Positions 1 through 12,254 are shown, counted from the stretch's first letter. The stretch: DNA of 64,000 nt from Paulownia fortunei (GCA_019321725.1 CM033121.1:7130001-7194000), one strand, 5' to 3'. The notes: a model not told the origin generated them from the sequence alone. Translations and numbers: made by a program.

Positions 1-1100
1 TTTCTTCCTCTTCTTTTTCTTTTTCTATTCTTTTCCCTTCTTCTTCCTTCTTTTGGTCTTTTTTCTTCTTTATTCTCCTTTTTTGTTTTTTTCACAATTT
101 CAGCACATGCCCCAAAATCTAAATTTGACCACTTTAAATTTAATTCAATGAAGAAGTAGAGAGCCAAGCAAATTAGATTTTTTCCTTGTTTATTTTTGAT
201 GTTTTGAGGCGGAGCTTTTCTTATTGTCGAGCTCAATGCAACAATATTTAGAGAAAAAAAGGATGAAAAGCTAAATCTCGTTCTAATACAAATTTCCTTG
301 TAGTAAAAGTTATAAAAAATAAATAAATAGTAAAAATAAAATTTTATTGAGTTTTTTGAAAATATGTAGATACAATCTCTATTGATCATCTGATTCTTAT
401 CTTAAAAAATATTGACTTTGTGGATTTGATAACTTCTTGATGTAATTGACTATCTGCTCTCCTCCAAAGTTGACTTAACTTTCAATAATGTTAATTCGAG
501 AGTTTAACAAATTAATTTCGAATTAAATGTCATGATTTGATGAGCTCTGCAACAGAACGATTTTCGCCTTCAATTCTGTGGATCTCTTTGAATTTGATGG
601 ATTTGAGTTGAGAAAACATCTTCCAACATCTGTTTTACTTGGACTTCTTCTTTTATCAACTTGCATTTAACTTGTTGGATATGACCCCTATATATACCTT
701 TGTAGGATAAGGGCTTTTGTCATTTTTATTTGATAACATGAGAGAATTTGATTGATTTTTCATGATTTGATGGACATTTACTTCCTTAACCACAAGATAT
801 AATTTGAATTACCAAAATACTGATATTCACTTCCATAATCTTCAAGATACGATCTTTATTTTCAAAATATAATAATTTAACATATGGTAATATTTAACTC
901 TATCAATTAAATATCTTATTTAATTTTGAAATTCAATTATATTCTAAAAATAAATAAAAATATAAAATTGATAAATAAAAATATATTATACATGTCAATG
1001 CATAATTATATATAAATTTTTCATGTTTACAAATGCCCCATCGAGACTTGTTCACATGCATCCAACAGGTGTGAAAAGTGAATAAGTCTCGAAATCTTTG
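1..1100. other. AT-rich noncoding DNA with a pyrimidine tract
   Basis: No coding sequence is convincing here. The first ~90 bases are an almost unbroken C/T tract, of the kind seen in 5' leaders, promoters or simple repeats; with the left side missing I cannot say which. The rest is AT-rich with stops in all frames. The minus-strand 77-residue frame at 933-1166 overlaps the minisatellite and has no recognisable motif. Confidence 0.5.
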
Positions 1101-1610
1101 AATTGATCTGAACTTGTAACAAGGAGTTCTCGACTTGATTTGACTTTGTAGATAGTTTATACTCATATCAAGGAGTCTTCATTTGAATTTAAAATTTGTA
1201 GATAGTTTATATTCATATCAAGGAGTTTTCATTTGAATTTAAAATTTGTAGATAGTTTATACTTGTATCAAGGAGTCTCAATTTGAGTTTAAAATTTATT
1301 AGATAGTTTATTCTCGTATCAAGGAGTCTTGAATTTGAATTTATTAGATAGTTTATACTCGTATCAAGAAACTTTATTTGAATTTGACTTTACTAGATAG
1401 TTTATACTCGTATAAAGGAGTCTTAATTTGGATTTGACTTATAAATCTTTTATAATCTTGTCAAGAAGTGTTTAATTGGATTTGATCTGTGGACCTTTTA
1501 TACTCATATCAGTGAGCTTTACTGACGATTTATGCTCTTATCAAGGAATACTTGAGAAAACTTTAATTTCAAAATTTTAAATAGTTTATTCTCGTATCTA
1601 GGAGTATTGC
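1101..1610. repeat. 50-bp minisatellite, about ten units
   Basis: A tandem array with a period of about 50 bp. The anchor GATAGTTTAT recurs at 1151, 1201, 1251, 1302, 1347 and 1396, each followed by a variant of ACTCGTATCAAGGAGTCTT and an AATTTGAATTT-like segment. The first three anchors are exactly 50 bp apart and the right-hand units are more diverged. The array stops just before the target duplication of the neighbouring MULE at 1681. No coding potential. Confidence 0.85.
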
Positions 1611-1689
1611 TGAAAAATAGTTTACCTCATTAAAATTAACTTTCTCTTTATTTTTTATAATTAAACTTTTTTTTTCCAACAAGATTGTC

Positions 1690-1905
1690 GGCTTTTTTAA
1701 TTGAATATTGTGATTTTTTTTAAAAAAATTATACAAATACCGTAAAGACGGATATGTTAAAATTTTATGCAAAATCGCTTACGGTGGGGGCGACTTTCAA
1801 TTGCTTTGATTCTGCTGTAGATGAAAGTTGCCCACAAAATGGGCGACTTTGCTGTCAAGCTTTGGCTGCCAAATCTGCAGCAGAATCAAAGCTATATCAA
1901 AAAGT
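1690..1905 (+). repeat. Left terminal inverted repeat of the MULE
   Basis: Pairs with 6885-7128. The outer ~50 bases match closely; further in, the shared words AAATTTTATG, GGGCGACTTT and AAGTTGCCCACAAAATG-like segments continue the match with more differences. The inner part is itself rich in short inverted words built on GGGCGAC/GTCGCCC. Confidence 0.85.
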
Positions 1906-2190
1906 CAACTTTTGATTCTTAACATTAACAATTTTATTGATTGTATTCTTTCTATCACAAATTTAATTCGTTTTAATATACATAAAAAATCCAATTAAAA
2001 TGGAGAAAACAATACTCAGAGTACATAAATAAAAATATATGAAATAAAATTCGCCCATTTAAAATTAAAAAATAACCAAAAAAAAGAAAGGAAAGAACAT
2101 AATAATATATATCTTATTAATTGTTGTAATATTTTTTATTTGATTTTGGAGTTATTTTCTTCTTCTTTTTTATTTCTTCACATATCAAAT

Positions 2191-2250
2191 TCAGCCTTTT
2201 TTAATTGAATATTGTAATTTTTTAAAAAAATTATATGAATACTGTAAATT
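2191..2250 (+). repeat. Internal second copy of the MULE terminus
   Basis: About 500 bp inside the left end, the terminal sequence recurs: CAGCC, then a TTTTTTAATTGAATATTG-type stretch, then the poly-T/poly-A junction and TACTGTAAA. It points the same way as the left end. It may mark a tandem terminal duplication or the end of an older, nested related element. Confidence 0.75.
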
Positions 2251-2616
2251 GTAATAAAAAAATAGGTATCTAATGTAGCAACTTTATGCTATGTTGTAAT
2301 AATTAATTTTTAAATAATAATTTACCAATGATTGATTGGTAATGATTTAGTTAATAATTATATTTTTTAAATATTTTAATTAGATAATCATTAGATAATA
2401 ATTAATTAATTTAAATAATGATTAAATAATGATAAAGTAATTAAAAAAATAATTAAATAATAATGAGATAATTTAAAATTTTAAAAAAATAATTTACAAT
2501 ATTATAAATAATATTGTACAATGATTATTATATACAAAATAATTTTTTGAATGTTTAACACAAAAAAGTCATAAAAAATATATAATACAATTTATGAATA
2601 TTTAACAAAAAAAATC

Positions 2617-5060
2617 CTAAAATTGTCCTCCGGTGCCACAACGAGGTCGATGTCGATGTCGATGTTTTCTACCTCTACGTCTATTTTTAGGAATTTAATG
2701 TGTTTGTTGTTGTCTGTCATCATCATCATTTGTAATATAATTTAAATTAAACGATGGACGACCTGATGATGTGGTGGACCTTGACTCTCCACGATTGTGA
2801 TACGCACTATATGTAGCTGGATATGGTATAAGAGAAACAACAAACTCTGGACGATGAGTACTATATCCTGGTTGCTTCGTGTAGATGGGTACCCCATACC
2901 AATATCAGAACTAAGTAGTGCCGAGAATGACTACGTGTATGACGACATACCCTAAAACGGAGTGAAAGGATCATTTAGTTGTGCCTCTTGAGGCACGTAA
3001 TAATCATCAACATTGTCCATACTATGAAACATAGGAAGTGTCGAAGTAGATGGACCTGCCATATCAGTTGTAATATATGGACGAGGGGTATTGTAAGACG
3101 TAGAGACATGACTAGTAACTGCAGGTGGACCCCGATAAGTAGATGGACCTGCCACATCTATCTCTGTTACACTACTACGTCTTCTCATCCCCGTACTGAA
3201 TGTTGATTGTTGAGTACGGTGAGCACTTTGTTTGTGAAGAAAAGTTGATTGTTGAGTAACCACATGAACTGAATATCGATGACATTGAAAAAAAGGTCTG
3301 ACCTCAGCATAAATCTCATCAATAGACCTCCTGAGTGCTTCTCCAACATCATCATCCTCATCGACACTCACCCTCATTCTTTCAATTGCACCTTCCTGAA
3401 ATATGAATAAACAAGTTTATTATTAATTATCAATGTTAATATAATTATATAATAAAAATAAATGTCGCTGAAGATATATGTACAAAAGCGTACCAAAGCA
3501 GCCAATGTAGCTGTATCCAAAGGCTGATATCCCTGATGCATAGGCAAGTGTGTAGGAGATATAAAATGCCGTGTAATGCGATCATACCATAATAAATATC
3601 CATCTCCAATACTGTTAGCTCTAATACTATAAGGGGTGGATACAACCAGTGCATGTCTATCTGTCCATTGAGCCACATATTGTTGGTGATAAAGAGACTA
3701 ATTTTGAGAAGAGCGTCCCCTGCGATCAACATCGTGTAATGTCCCATGATGCGCAGGTATATCTGGAGGAATATATTGGGTTATGCCGAACTGTCGCATA
3801 ATTCGTTCAGGATGATAGAGCTCTATAATGGCATAGTCAATCAATGGACATGATGATCTCCACACATTTGTAATATACCTATCTCCAAGAATCTGAATCT
3901 CAGGTCAGTTAAGGTCATACGGCTACCAAATAAACTGTTAAAAAACAAACAATCTTAAATTAGTAATTACATTGTGGCTATGCAATTAAATTATTTAAAA
4001 ATGAGCTCGCCGACCTGCTTATTAGTCATTTTGTCAAGAATATCCCTAATGACCCTGATAGAATGCCTCGTGGTATGTGTGCAACTATGACACTGTATCC
4101 ACCTATATAGTACAAATTATTTCAATATAACATATATAAACTAGTTGATTTAAGAAATAAACACATATTTATAATTTAATATTAATTATTACAAGTGATA
4201 CCTAGCACCATATAGAGGAATAAGAAGCTCATGCTCGTCATCGCCTATAATTGGTCACATATTAATCCGACTGCGTAACTGTTTAGGCACCAAAGTAGTA
4301 ATACGCGACCATGCCAAAATATGCAATTCAATTAGAAAGTAAACACTATATGATTACTTTAATTATGACATAATAAAAGTATATGTAGGTATGATGTACT
4401 AAAATTAAATTTACCTGTAGAAGATGCGTGACTCCACCAACATCTTTCTTTTCTCTACCACTCGTGTTGCATAACTCATGGTACAAAAAATTGAGGACTG
4501 CACTATGTACTTTCAAATTCATCGGCTGATCCGACATCCGCAGCTTTTGCATATGTACTTTCAAATTAAACATGTTGATGTTGGCTGGAGCTTGAAACAA
4601 CTTCACACTGATATTCAATCCCAACACTTGCCATCCATTGCGTGATTGTAGGTATATCAATAACGGTATTATCTCTTAAATAGGATACATATTGGTAATA
4701 CTCATTACTTGTCGGGATATCCGGCATAATATTAGGCTACAATTGTTCAACTTGAACATAAAGGTGTACATATTGATTTTCGACCTCCGGATCAAAGAAA
4801 AACCATAAATTTTCATCATTGTTGATTGATATTAGATGTGAAATATTATTTTCATAGTACTTGATGGATATTTTCAACAAATACTGATTATTATCAATGC
4901 CCGTCATTTGATACAATATTAATAACAATCCCGAATAGTCTGTCCTACGATATATCCTCATAGCTCTAACTGCAGGATGATTATATGTCACAAAATAACC
5001 ATTCTGTAAAATTTGACCACCAAAATGCACCACAACAACGATCTTGCTCGAATTTGACAT
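2617..5060 (-). pseudogene. MAIN-like plant mobile domain gene, decayed
   Basis: A multi-exon gene read right to left. The N-terminal part (5060-4737) encodes a ~107-residue segment beginning MSNSSKIVVVVHFGG, like the N-termini of MULE-encoded proteins. Next come the plant mobile domain blocks: a SAVLNFLYHELC...GGVTHLLQ segment near 4530-4415, AWSRI and GDDEHELLIPLYGAR near 4310-4205, a RDILDKMTNKQ block near 4060-4010, and ERIMRQFGI...LHDVDRRG...GDGYLLWYDRITRHFIS near 3810-3560. The tail runs through a low-complexity GPST-rich segment (3377-2952) to CGTGGQF and a stop at 2617-2619. Plausible introns separate the blocks. In-frame stops (after VEQL, near 3900 and near 2950) and frame changes show it is broken. 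MAIN and MAIL proteins act in meristem maintenance and transposon silencing, and plant mobile domains also occur inside transposons, as here. Family is firm; exon limits are approximate. Confidence 0.8.
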
Positions 5061-5112
5061 AACTTCAAAATTAAGAATATATAAGGTTAATTAACTAAAA
5101 CTAATATTCATT

Positions 5113-6050
5113 AACAAATGCATTCACAAATAATTATTTATTTTCATTAGTTAGTTAATCATTATTTTATAATAATAATTAAGAAGTTTCTAATAATTAT
5201 CATTTCTAATTAACTCAAATTATTATACATTGAAATTAATTTTATCATTATTAATTTAATTTTTCAAATTTTAAAATACTTATTTTGAACAAATGCATTC
5301 ACAACTAATTATTTATTTTAATTAATTAGTTAATTATTTTTAATTATAATAATTAAGAAGTTTATAATAATTATCATTTCTAATTAGCTCAAATTATTAT
5401 ACATTGAAATTAATTTTATCATTATAATTTAATTTTTCGAATTTTAAAATACTTATTTTGAACAAATGCATTCACAAATAATTATTTATTTTAATTAGTT
5501 AGTTAATTATTTTTTATTATAATAATTAAGAAGTTTCTAATAATTATCATTCCTAATTAACTAAAATTATTAGTCATTTAAAAATTATAATTATTAATTT
5601 AAAATTTTGAATATTAAAATACTTATTTTGAACAAATGCATTCACAAATAATTATTTATTTTAATTAGTTAGCTAATTATTTTTTATTATAATAATTAAA
5701 AAGTTTCTAATAATTATCATTTCTAATTAACTCAAATTATTATACATTGAAATTAATTTTATAATTATTAATTTACTTTTTGAAATTTTAAAATACTTAT
5801 TTTGAACAAATGCATTCACAATTAATTATTTATTTTAATTAATTAGTTAATTATTATTTTTATAATAATTAATAACTTTCTAATAATTATCATTTTTAAT
5901 TAACTAAAATTATTATTCATTAAAATTAATTTCATAATTATTAATTTAATTTTTCAAATTTCAAAATATTTATTTTGAACAAATGCATTCACAAATAATT
6001 ATTTATTTTAATTAGTTAGTTAATTATTATTTTTTATAATAATTAAGAAC
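5113..6050. repeat. 173-bp tandem array, about 5.5 units
   Basis: The anchor AACAAATGCATTCACAA starts at 5113, 5288, 5461, 5631, 5804 and 5978, giving periods of 175, 173, 170, 173 and 174 bp. Units are extremely AT-rich with only a few differences. A partial unit resumes at about 6255-6370 after the GGGT run and ~140 unrelated bases. The array lies inside the MULE, upstream of the MAIN-like start. Confidence 0.9.
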
Positions 6051-6053
6051 TTT

Positions 6054-6118
6054 GGGTGGGTGGGTGGGTGGGTGGGTGGGTGGGTGGGTGGGTGGGTGGG
6101 TGGGTGGGGAGGGGGGGG
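6054..6118 (+). repeat. (GGGT)n run, G-quadruplex candidate
   Basis: About 14 consecutive GGGT units followed by GGGGAGGGGGGGG, in otherwise >75% AT surroundings. Runs of three or more G separated by one base are the classic sequence rule for a very stable intramolecular G-quadruplex. It is not the plant telomere repeat (TTTAGGG). It interrupts the 173-bp array. Confidence 0.95.
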
Positions 6119-6884
6119 CAAATTGTTTTATTCCCAGTAAGAGAAAAGGTGATGGTATCTAATACCATAGTTTGACATGCCTCAACTTCACACTTGAGGG
6201 TTGCCTCTAATTATAATATTCTCTGAGCTATATCGCCTTCGTCAGTGGGTAGAAAAGTTTATCATTCCTAATTAATTAAAATTATTATTTATTAAAATTA
6301 ATTTTATAATTATTAATTTAATTTTTTGAATTTTATAATATTTGTTATTTTATTATAATAATTAAGAAGTTTTTATTTATTTATTAATATTTCAATTGTT
6401 GCTTAATTATAAATTTCAAATCATGCATCAAATAATTGAAATAACAATGCATCATTACATATAATATATAAAAGTATGATTATAATCATTTACACATCTC
6501 AAATCAACTAATTAACATACTGATTTATCAAGTTATTATTCTTTTCAACTAAACTACGTACAACTAAAACAATACAAAAATTACATAATTTAGATATAAT
6601 TAAAGTATCGTACCTGTACTTAAAGTTTATCAAGGTGGATGTTCATCGTTTTCAAAATCAACAACATATTAAACACATCAAAAAATGAGAAACAATAATA
6701 AATTTTAAATTTATTAAAAAAAAAATAATAATGTAATTATACCTTTATAAAAAATAACAAAAAAGAAAAAAAATGAAAGATGGTGGTAGAAGTCGGAAGG
6801 AAAGGAATGGAAATGAATAATGAGGAACGAACGAAAGAAAGTATTTAAAGAGGCGAGGGAGTGGGAGTGGAAAAATAAGATCAA

Positions 6885-7128
6885 AAGTCACCGGCGGAGG
6901 GAGCGACTTTGGTCAAAAAGCTGTAGCCAAAGCTGCAGCTTTGACTGCAAAGCAAGCAAAAGTCGCCCATTTTGTGTGCAAATTTTAGCAAAATTGCTCA
7001 TTTTGTGGGCGACTTTCAACAAAGTTGTCCTTTCCGTTCGCAACTTTACATAAAATTTTACCCCTTTTTATTTTCATGGTATTTATATTTTTTTTAAAAA
7101 AAATTCATAATATTCAATTAAAAAAGCC
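6885..7128 (-). repeat. Right terminal inverted repeat of the MULE
   Basis: Reverse complement of the left repeat, with the same GGCTTTTTTAATTGAATATT end and the shared inner words AAATTTTATG and GTCGCCCA. The open frame crossing it (6820-7053, plus strand) is an accident of the repeat and is not called as a gene. Confidence 0.85.
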
Positions 7129-7137
7129 AAGATTGTC

Positions 7138-8145
7138 CACATCATATTAGTTGATGTTCAGCACCATCACCGAATGTCTTTCTTTTTATTAATTCTTACA
7201 AAACACGTGTGTACTTTATATATGTAAGGATATACATTTTTATATAATATATGTATATTTATACAAATACATGTATTGGACAGCCGTGTCCCTCCAGTGT
7301 CGTGTCATAAAATGAACTAGTATCCATATCATATTATGTTTGTATTGTTGTATCCGTCTAATAGACAAACTATAAGCCTAATTTGGCGCTCTAATTGCAA
7401 AATCGTACTTAGCATATTTATTCTGGACTTCTATTTTTTTTTCAAAAAAAATCGAACTCAGCATCATTTGTTTCATAAAACCAATCAAATTCGAACATTT
7501 ATCTTGGACATCGAATTCCTCCACATTGGGATTTAGTATCAACGCATAAAGATCAATTTGGACTGCAATCTCCCATAATGGGTTTAAATCTAGAAAGCTC
7601 GTATTCTATCTTAATTTGATGGGTATTATTCTTTAAATGTTATGACATTAATAGTTAAAAAAAAAAGCTTATTTTTTCAAATAAAGTTACTATAAAAAAT
7701 ATAGTCAATATCAAGTAAACTTGTGAAAAGAGTCACCTATTTATAGTTCTATAATTTAAGCACCTAACAATTGGAATAAAGTTCACTTGGAACTTTTAAA
7801 TAAATAAATGAAAAAAAAAAAAACACTATGAAGTTGTAAAATCACTTTACTTATTACACATTTTGCTATTGCAAAAGCATGAGATTTTTATAATGCTTAA
7901 ATTTCTCTCAGTCCTTCCTTGAAACTTCATTTGTGTGCATTACTTTATGCTCTACTTTTTCATCACCAAAAAAGCCTTCTCTTTCTATGGGCATTAAATC
8001 AATAAGTTTTCTAATTCAGTAGTTTCTCTTCTCTGTATGTCACTCGCTAAACCCTTTAAGGGAAATGGTAAGAAAGTGTACATTAACATAGCAACAAGGA
8101 TTAAAAGTTGCATTATTGATGGTAAAAAGTGTTGATACAAAGCCA
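7138..8145. other. Noncoding DNA
   Basis: No gene, RNA or recognisable element. AT-rich with stops in all frames. Confidence 0.5.
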
Positions 8146-8149
8146 TGTT

Positions 8150-8545
8150 TTCAAATTCAGACCGAACGGATAGGTCCTATTGGGAATTGGAGGTCAGTAT
8201 CCAATTAGACCCATAAAATTGTTTGACCGATTTTCATCTTTTTTTTTTTAAAATTATTTTTAATTTTTTAAAAAGTTTAAATTTGATATTTTATTATATT
8301 TATGTGATTATTTTGATTTTATGTTTTGTTATATGTTTTTTTAGGTAGTTATTTTTTTATATTTAAAATGTATTATATAACAATTAGTTTATTATATTAT
8401 TATTTTATATAATATAATAAAAAAATATAATCAATTTTTATATACCGGTTTGACCGCCGGTTGAACCGGTTCGATCAATTAAATCATTAATTATTAACAA
8501 AATTAATTTAATCATCGATTCAATTATAAAAAATATTAATATAAA
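8150..8545 (+). repeat. MITE-like dispersed repeat, copy 1
   Basis: A ~400-bp AT-rich block ending in CCGGTTTGACCGCCGGTTGAA and GGTTCGATCAATTAAATCATT. It is clearly related in order and content to 21485-21895, including a central TTTTGTTATATG...ATATTACATAACAATTA-like core. Both copies point the same way. It resembles small nonautonomous DNA transposons of plants; the superfamily and exact ends are not resolved. Confidence 0.6.
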
Positions 8546-11215
8546 CTATTTTCATCTTGCACAGTATCAAACCACCTACCATGGCATGCTTGATTACCTT
8601 AATAAAGTTGCTCTTTTGGTATTTTTAGAATACCACCCTCTCTCCCACTAAAGTACTCCAAAAAGTGACATTAATTTCACACATCTACAATAATTTCAGT
8701 TCAGATTTAATGTGATCGAATTTCATTCAATCACAACATAAAGTAGTTTTACACTTCTGAAGTGATTGATTCACACTCTATAGAAAATAATGAATTACAA
8801 GACACATATAATTATTCTTACCATACAATAATTTTGAGTGTGATCAAGTTGAACTTGAATTAGTAATTTCATAATCTACTTTCTAATAGTCAACCATCAT
8901 ATTTTACATGTATAGTAAAACCTCTATAAATTAATACTTGATAAATTTTAAACATCTGTTATGTAATAATTTTTTTATAGTCCTTACTAGGGTTAATAGG
9001 CTAAATTAATAATTTTAGTAAATTAATAAGATGATAATTTTAGTAAATTATTAATTTATTATATGAATGAGAGCATAGAGTTATATAAGAGTTTTTTAAA
9101 AAAGTATTATATAATAGACTATGATATTTTCTTAAAATATGACTTTTGTAACTTTTTTTTTTGAAATTTATATTTACTTGGATCTAATCTATAATTTTTC
9201 TTATTGTATCTAGAAGTTCTGGGATTCAATTCTCAAATTATAATGAAAAAAATAAGAAGTGTTGTTGTTGCTTTGTGCGTAGCAGGCTCCATAGGTACTG
9301 TATCATCCTGAGCTAACAATTTCTTATAAAATTATAAATATACTTGAATTAATTCATATTCAATCAATTTAATTGGTAAAATATAATAAATTTTTAGATG
9401 ATTAAATGTATGCTAATTGAATTGTACATACACTTAGTTTTCATTTGAATTGATGAATTTAAAGTTAAGAATTTCAGATCCATAATAACAAATTCATTGA
9501 CTTTGTTTGAATAATCTCTTAATACAATAGATTTCAAATATTTGAGTTCCTATTTTGAATTATTTTTTAAGTCATTGTAGTGAATTTTAAATTCATTTTA
9601 GATGGAGTCATTCAAAATCATTCTCCCAAATTTTCCATTCAAATCCAAATCCTTCTATCCAAACATAACATCAGATTATATCTACTTTTCTAACAAAATA
9701 TTAAATTCAACAAGAATGTGATAGCAAGTAATGTTAATTTAAATAGCTCTAAGAAAACAAATAACAAAAATTTATTATTGTTTAGAGAAATAATAATTAC
9801 ATCAAGAAATCATTAAAAAAATAATTCAATATAACCAACTAATTAACAATGTATAATGAAATAAGAATGCTCACATTAATAGAGTGACACAAATATTCAC
9901 ATGTGTTGGCACTTAAACCTAAGATCTTATATTTAAAGAGTCTTAAGAATTCCGTCTTCACCGCTTGAACAAAACCTCATTAGCAAGAAAAAATTATTTT
10001 TAAACTATAAATATGTGTATATATAAACAATGAGTTCATTTGTATTAAATTTCAAGAGACTTTAATGCTTATTTGTTTAAGGTCTCATCTTAGCCTCTTG
10101 TTTAATCGTTTAGTCAACGTTTGGAGTGTTTAACCATTTTTCATTTTCTTTATTGAAATTAAATTAATATGAAATCCAAATGATCTCGTGTTTCCGTCCA
10201 ATTTTAAAAACATGCATTCTTCTTAAAACTAGGAGAGCAATGCAATTTCTTTTTCAATTTTATTGTAGATTTGATTTTTTTCACTTTCAATTTTCTTTGC
10301 CCCTATTTTTTAGAAAATAAATTTGGTCTTACAAAAATTTTTACGATAAACTTACTGAATAGCTTGGTAAATTATCAAGATCAAACCAAAAACTTTGTTT
10401 CAATATTATGGTATTAAATTTGGTCACACAAAATCTATTACTAATCGTAAATTTGATTTGGTTCCATTTAGATTTATGGAATTTGCAACATGACAAACAC
10501 ATTTTGTTTAAATTATAAGATTTTTTGGATTCGAAAAGACTTTTCAATGTTTTCCTAGAAATTTTAGTGTAACAAAAAAAAAAAAAAAAGTGGAAAATTC
10601 TTTTCCCTAATTTCCCCCATTTTATGTGGAACCAAATAGAGTATTAACTTAAAACTAAATATAAATATCACATGTAAAATTTTAATATATATCAATTATG
10701 TGTCCCTTGGTTTCTTCATTTTGGATCCTCTATTTCAAATGGTGTTTTATTTTTTATTTCAACATTATCAGTATGAGTCAAGTGTACATTAATGATGTCA
10801 TCCAATTTATTTGACGTATGTGGGTGTTGTTGGAATAAGAGATAAATCATCATATGAATAGAAAATCCGGCTCGTGGTTTCTTTGGAACTTGTTACCTAT
10901 TTCACTCAAATACTATAAATAACAATCTTTACTAAAGTTTTCCTCCCATTCAACCATCATTCTAAATCGTGGTTTTGTCCTTGAATTATGGACATATACA
11001 AGTATAAGTTTTTAATGAAAAATAGTTTCCTTTCATTTTCTCAAGTTAGTAATTCTGGACTTTTCCCATTCAAGTGTGATATGCACACATTGCCTTGAAA
11101 AAAGTTGGAAAACAAAACCTAATTCCAAAGATGTACTTTTGTGCCATGTAAATTATTTATAAGTTCTTCATTTATTCATCATATGGTTTCTTGGATACAG
11201 AGAAATAAATACTCG
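8546..11215. other. Noncoding DNA with probable small repeat remnants
   Basis: No gene is supported. The segment around 8910-9120 starts with AAAACCTCTATAAATTAATA and contains partly self-complementary AATTTATTA blocks, as in dispersed plant repeats. The segment around 9440-9690 ends with CTATCCAAACATAACAT, also typical of small DNA-transposon relics. Ends and target duplications could not be fixed. Confidence 0.4.
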
Positions 11216-11567
11216 GGGTAAAATACATTTTGTCCCCCGAATCAATTCACCCTTTCTCCATCGTCCTTCTCCACCACCTCCATGTCCATTGTTTCCTCCT
11301 ACCACCACCAACCACTAGTCTCACTCCCAATCGTAGGGATTATTGTAGGGGAAATGAAATTGAAGAAAAAACAAATGGTGAAGAAGAAAAGAAAAGAAAA
11401 GGAAATTAATGGTTAAGGGTAATAATGGAAATCTATATTACTTGGAGCAGGGGGTACGTGTTATATCTAATAGTTGAGGGGGTAAGTGTTAATTAATTGA
11501 GATTGTTAAGAAGAATAATTGATACTTGGACTATAATTCAGGGGGGCAAAGTGTATATTTATTGGGT
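11216..11567. mobile_element. MITE-like element with ~25-bp inverted ends
   Basis: The left end reads GGGTAAAATACATTTTGTCC followed by CCCGAA. The reverse complement of the right end reads ACCCAATAAATATACACTTTGCC-like followed by CCCCTGAA. These imperfect inverted repeats enclose ~300 bp without coding potential, including a CT-rich half and a GA-rich half. No clear target duplication was resolved, so the superfamily is left open. Confidence 0.6.
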
Positions 11568-11650
11568 TATATTATTATCTAACTTGTTAAAAGTTATATA
11601 CGTTCCTTTTCTTTCTTGTTGTCTTTTTTAAGTAACTCTTTTGTAGTACT

Positions 11651-12254
11651 TGTAGGGAATATTTAAATTTCAATGAAAATAACCTTCAAACAAATAAAAT
11701 CACAAAAATGCATATTATTTATAAACAATGAATCACAAAAATGCATATCACTCATAAACAAATGAATCACAAAAATGCATATTACTTATAATAATTTTGA
11801 AAGCATATAAATTATGAAAAATAAAACGAGTGACTTGTAGGAATCATGTCACTTGACGTTATCCTAAAATCATAATGGCCTCCTTTCTGTGCAAGTACTG
11901 ACAGCTCACCACCATCCCAAAATAAAATCGTAGAAGACAACTGTCGATATCTTCTATTGTACGCATGATTACAAGAAAACTAGTGAACAAAACCTTACCA
12001 CATTGTCCATAATAGTATTACAATAATATTTAGAATGCAAAAGTTGTAAGATGATTATGCATCTCCCTAAATCCCTCATACACCTATTTATAGTATTAGG
12101 ATGAGTCATCCAACAATAAATAATTGAATTCAAAATAATAACATTTTAATTGGGTGTTATAAAGTTAATAGGAAAGTTACAAAATTTATTCTCTTTTATC
12201 GAAATAATGAATATTAAATTTGATTTTGAAATTTTAAAACTTCAAATTATAACA
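11651..12254 (-). repeat. 3' LTR of the copia element
   Basis: 604 bp, TGTAGGG...AACA on the plus strand (inverted TG...CA logic for a minus-strand element). It contains three spaced copies of AATCACAAAAATGCATAT near its left end. It matches 17575-18141 throughout with scattered differences and small indels. Confidence 0.85.

Larger units (their letters stand above)
1690..7128 (-). mobile_element. Mutator-like element (MULE) carrying a MAIN-like gene
   Basis: Both ends read GGCTTTTTTAATTGAATATT inward (left from 1690; right as reverse complement ending 7128). They are flanked by a perfect 9-bp direct repeat, AAGATTGTC, at 1681-1689 and 7129-7137. Nine-base target duplications and long terminal inverted repeats are the hallmark of Mutator-like elements. 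Inside are a decayed plant-mobile-domain gene on the minus strand, a 173-bp tandem array and a GGGT run. I see no MULE transposase catalytic core or SWIM zinc finger, so the element probably moved with an outside transposase or has lost its own. Orientation is given by the internal gene. Confidence 0.9.

Noticed and set aside
1101..1610. CRISPR-like array
   Set aside because: Repeats are directly tandem and degenerate with no spacers, in a plant nuclear context; it is a minisatellite.
2979..3206. Plus-strand and alternative minus-strand frames over the MAIN-like tail
   Set aside because: Shadows of the 2952-3377 minus-strand tail, which alone shows the GPST-rich linker expected of the family.
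6054..6118. Interstitial telomere repeat
   Set aside because: The unit is GGGT, not TTTAGGG or a known plant variant.
6820..7053. Plus-strand 77-codon frame at the right end of the MULE
   Set aside because: It crosses the terminal inverted repeat and reflects its composition.
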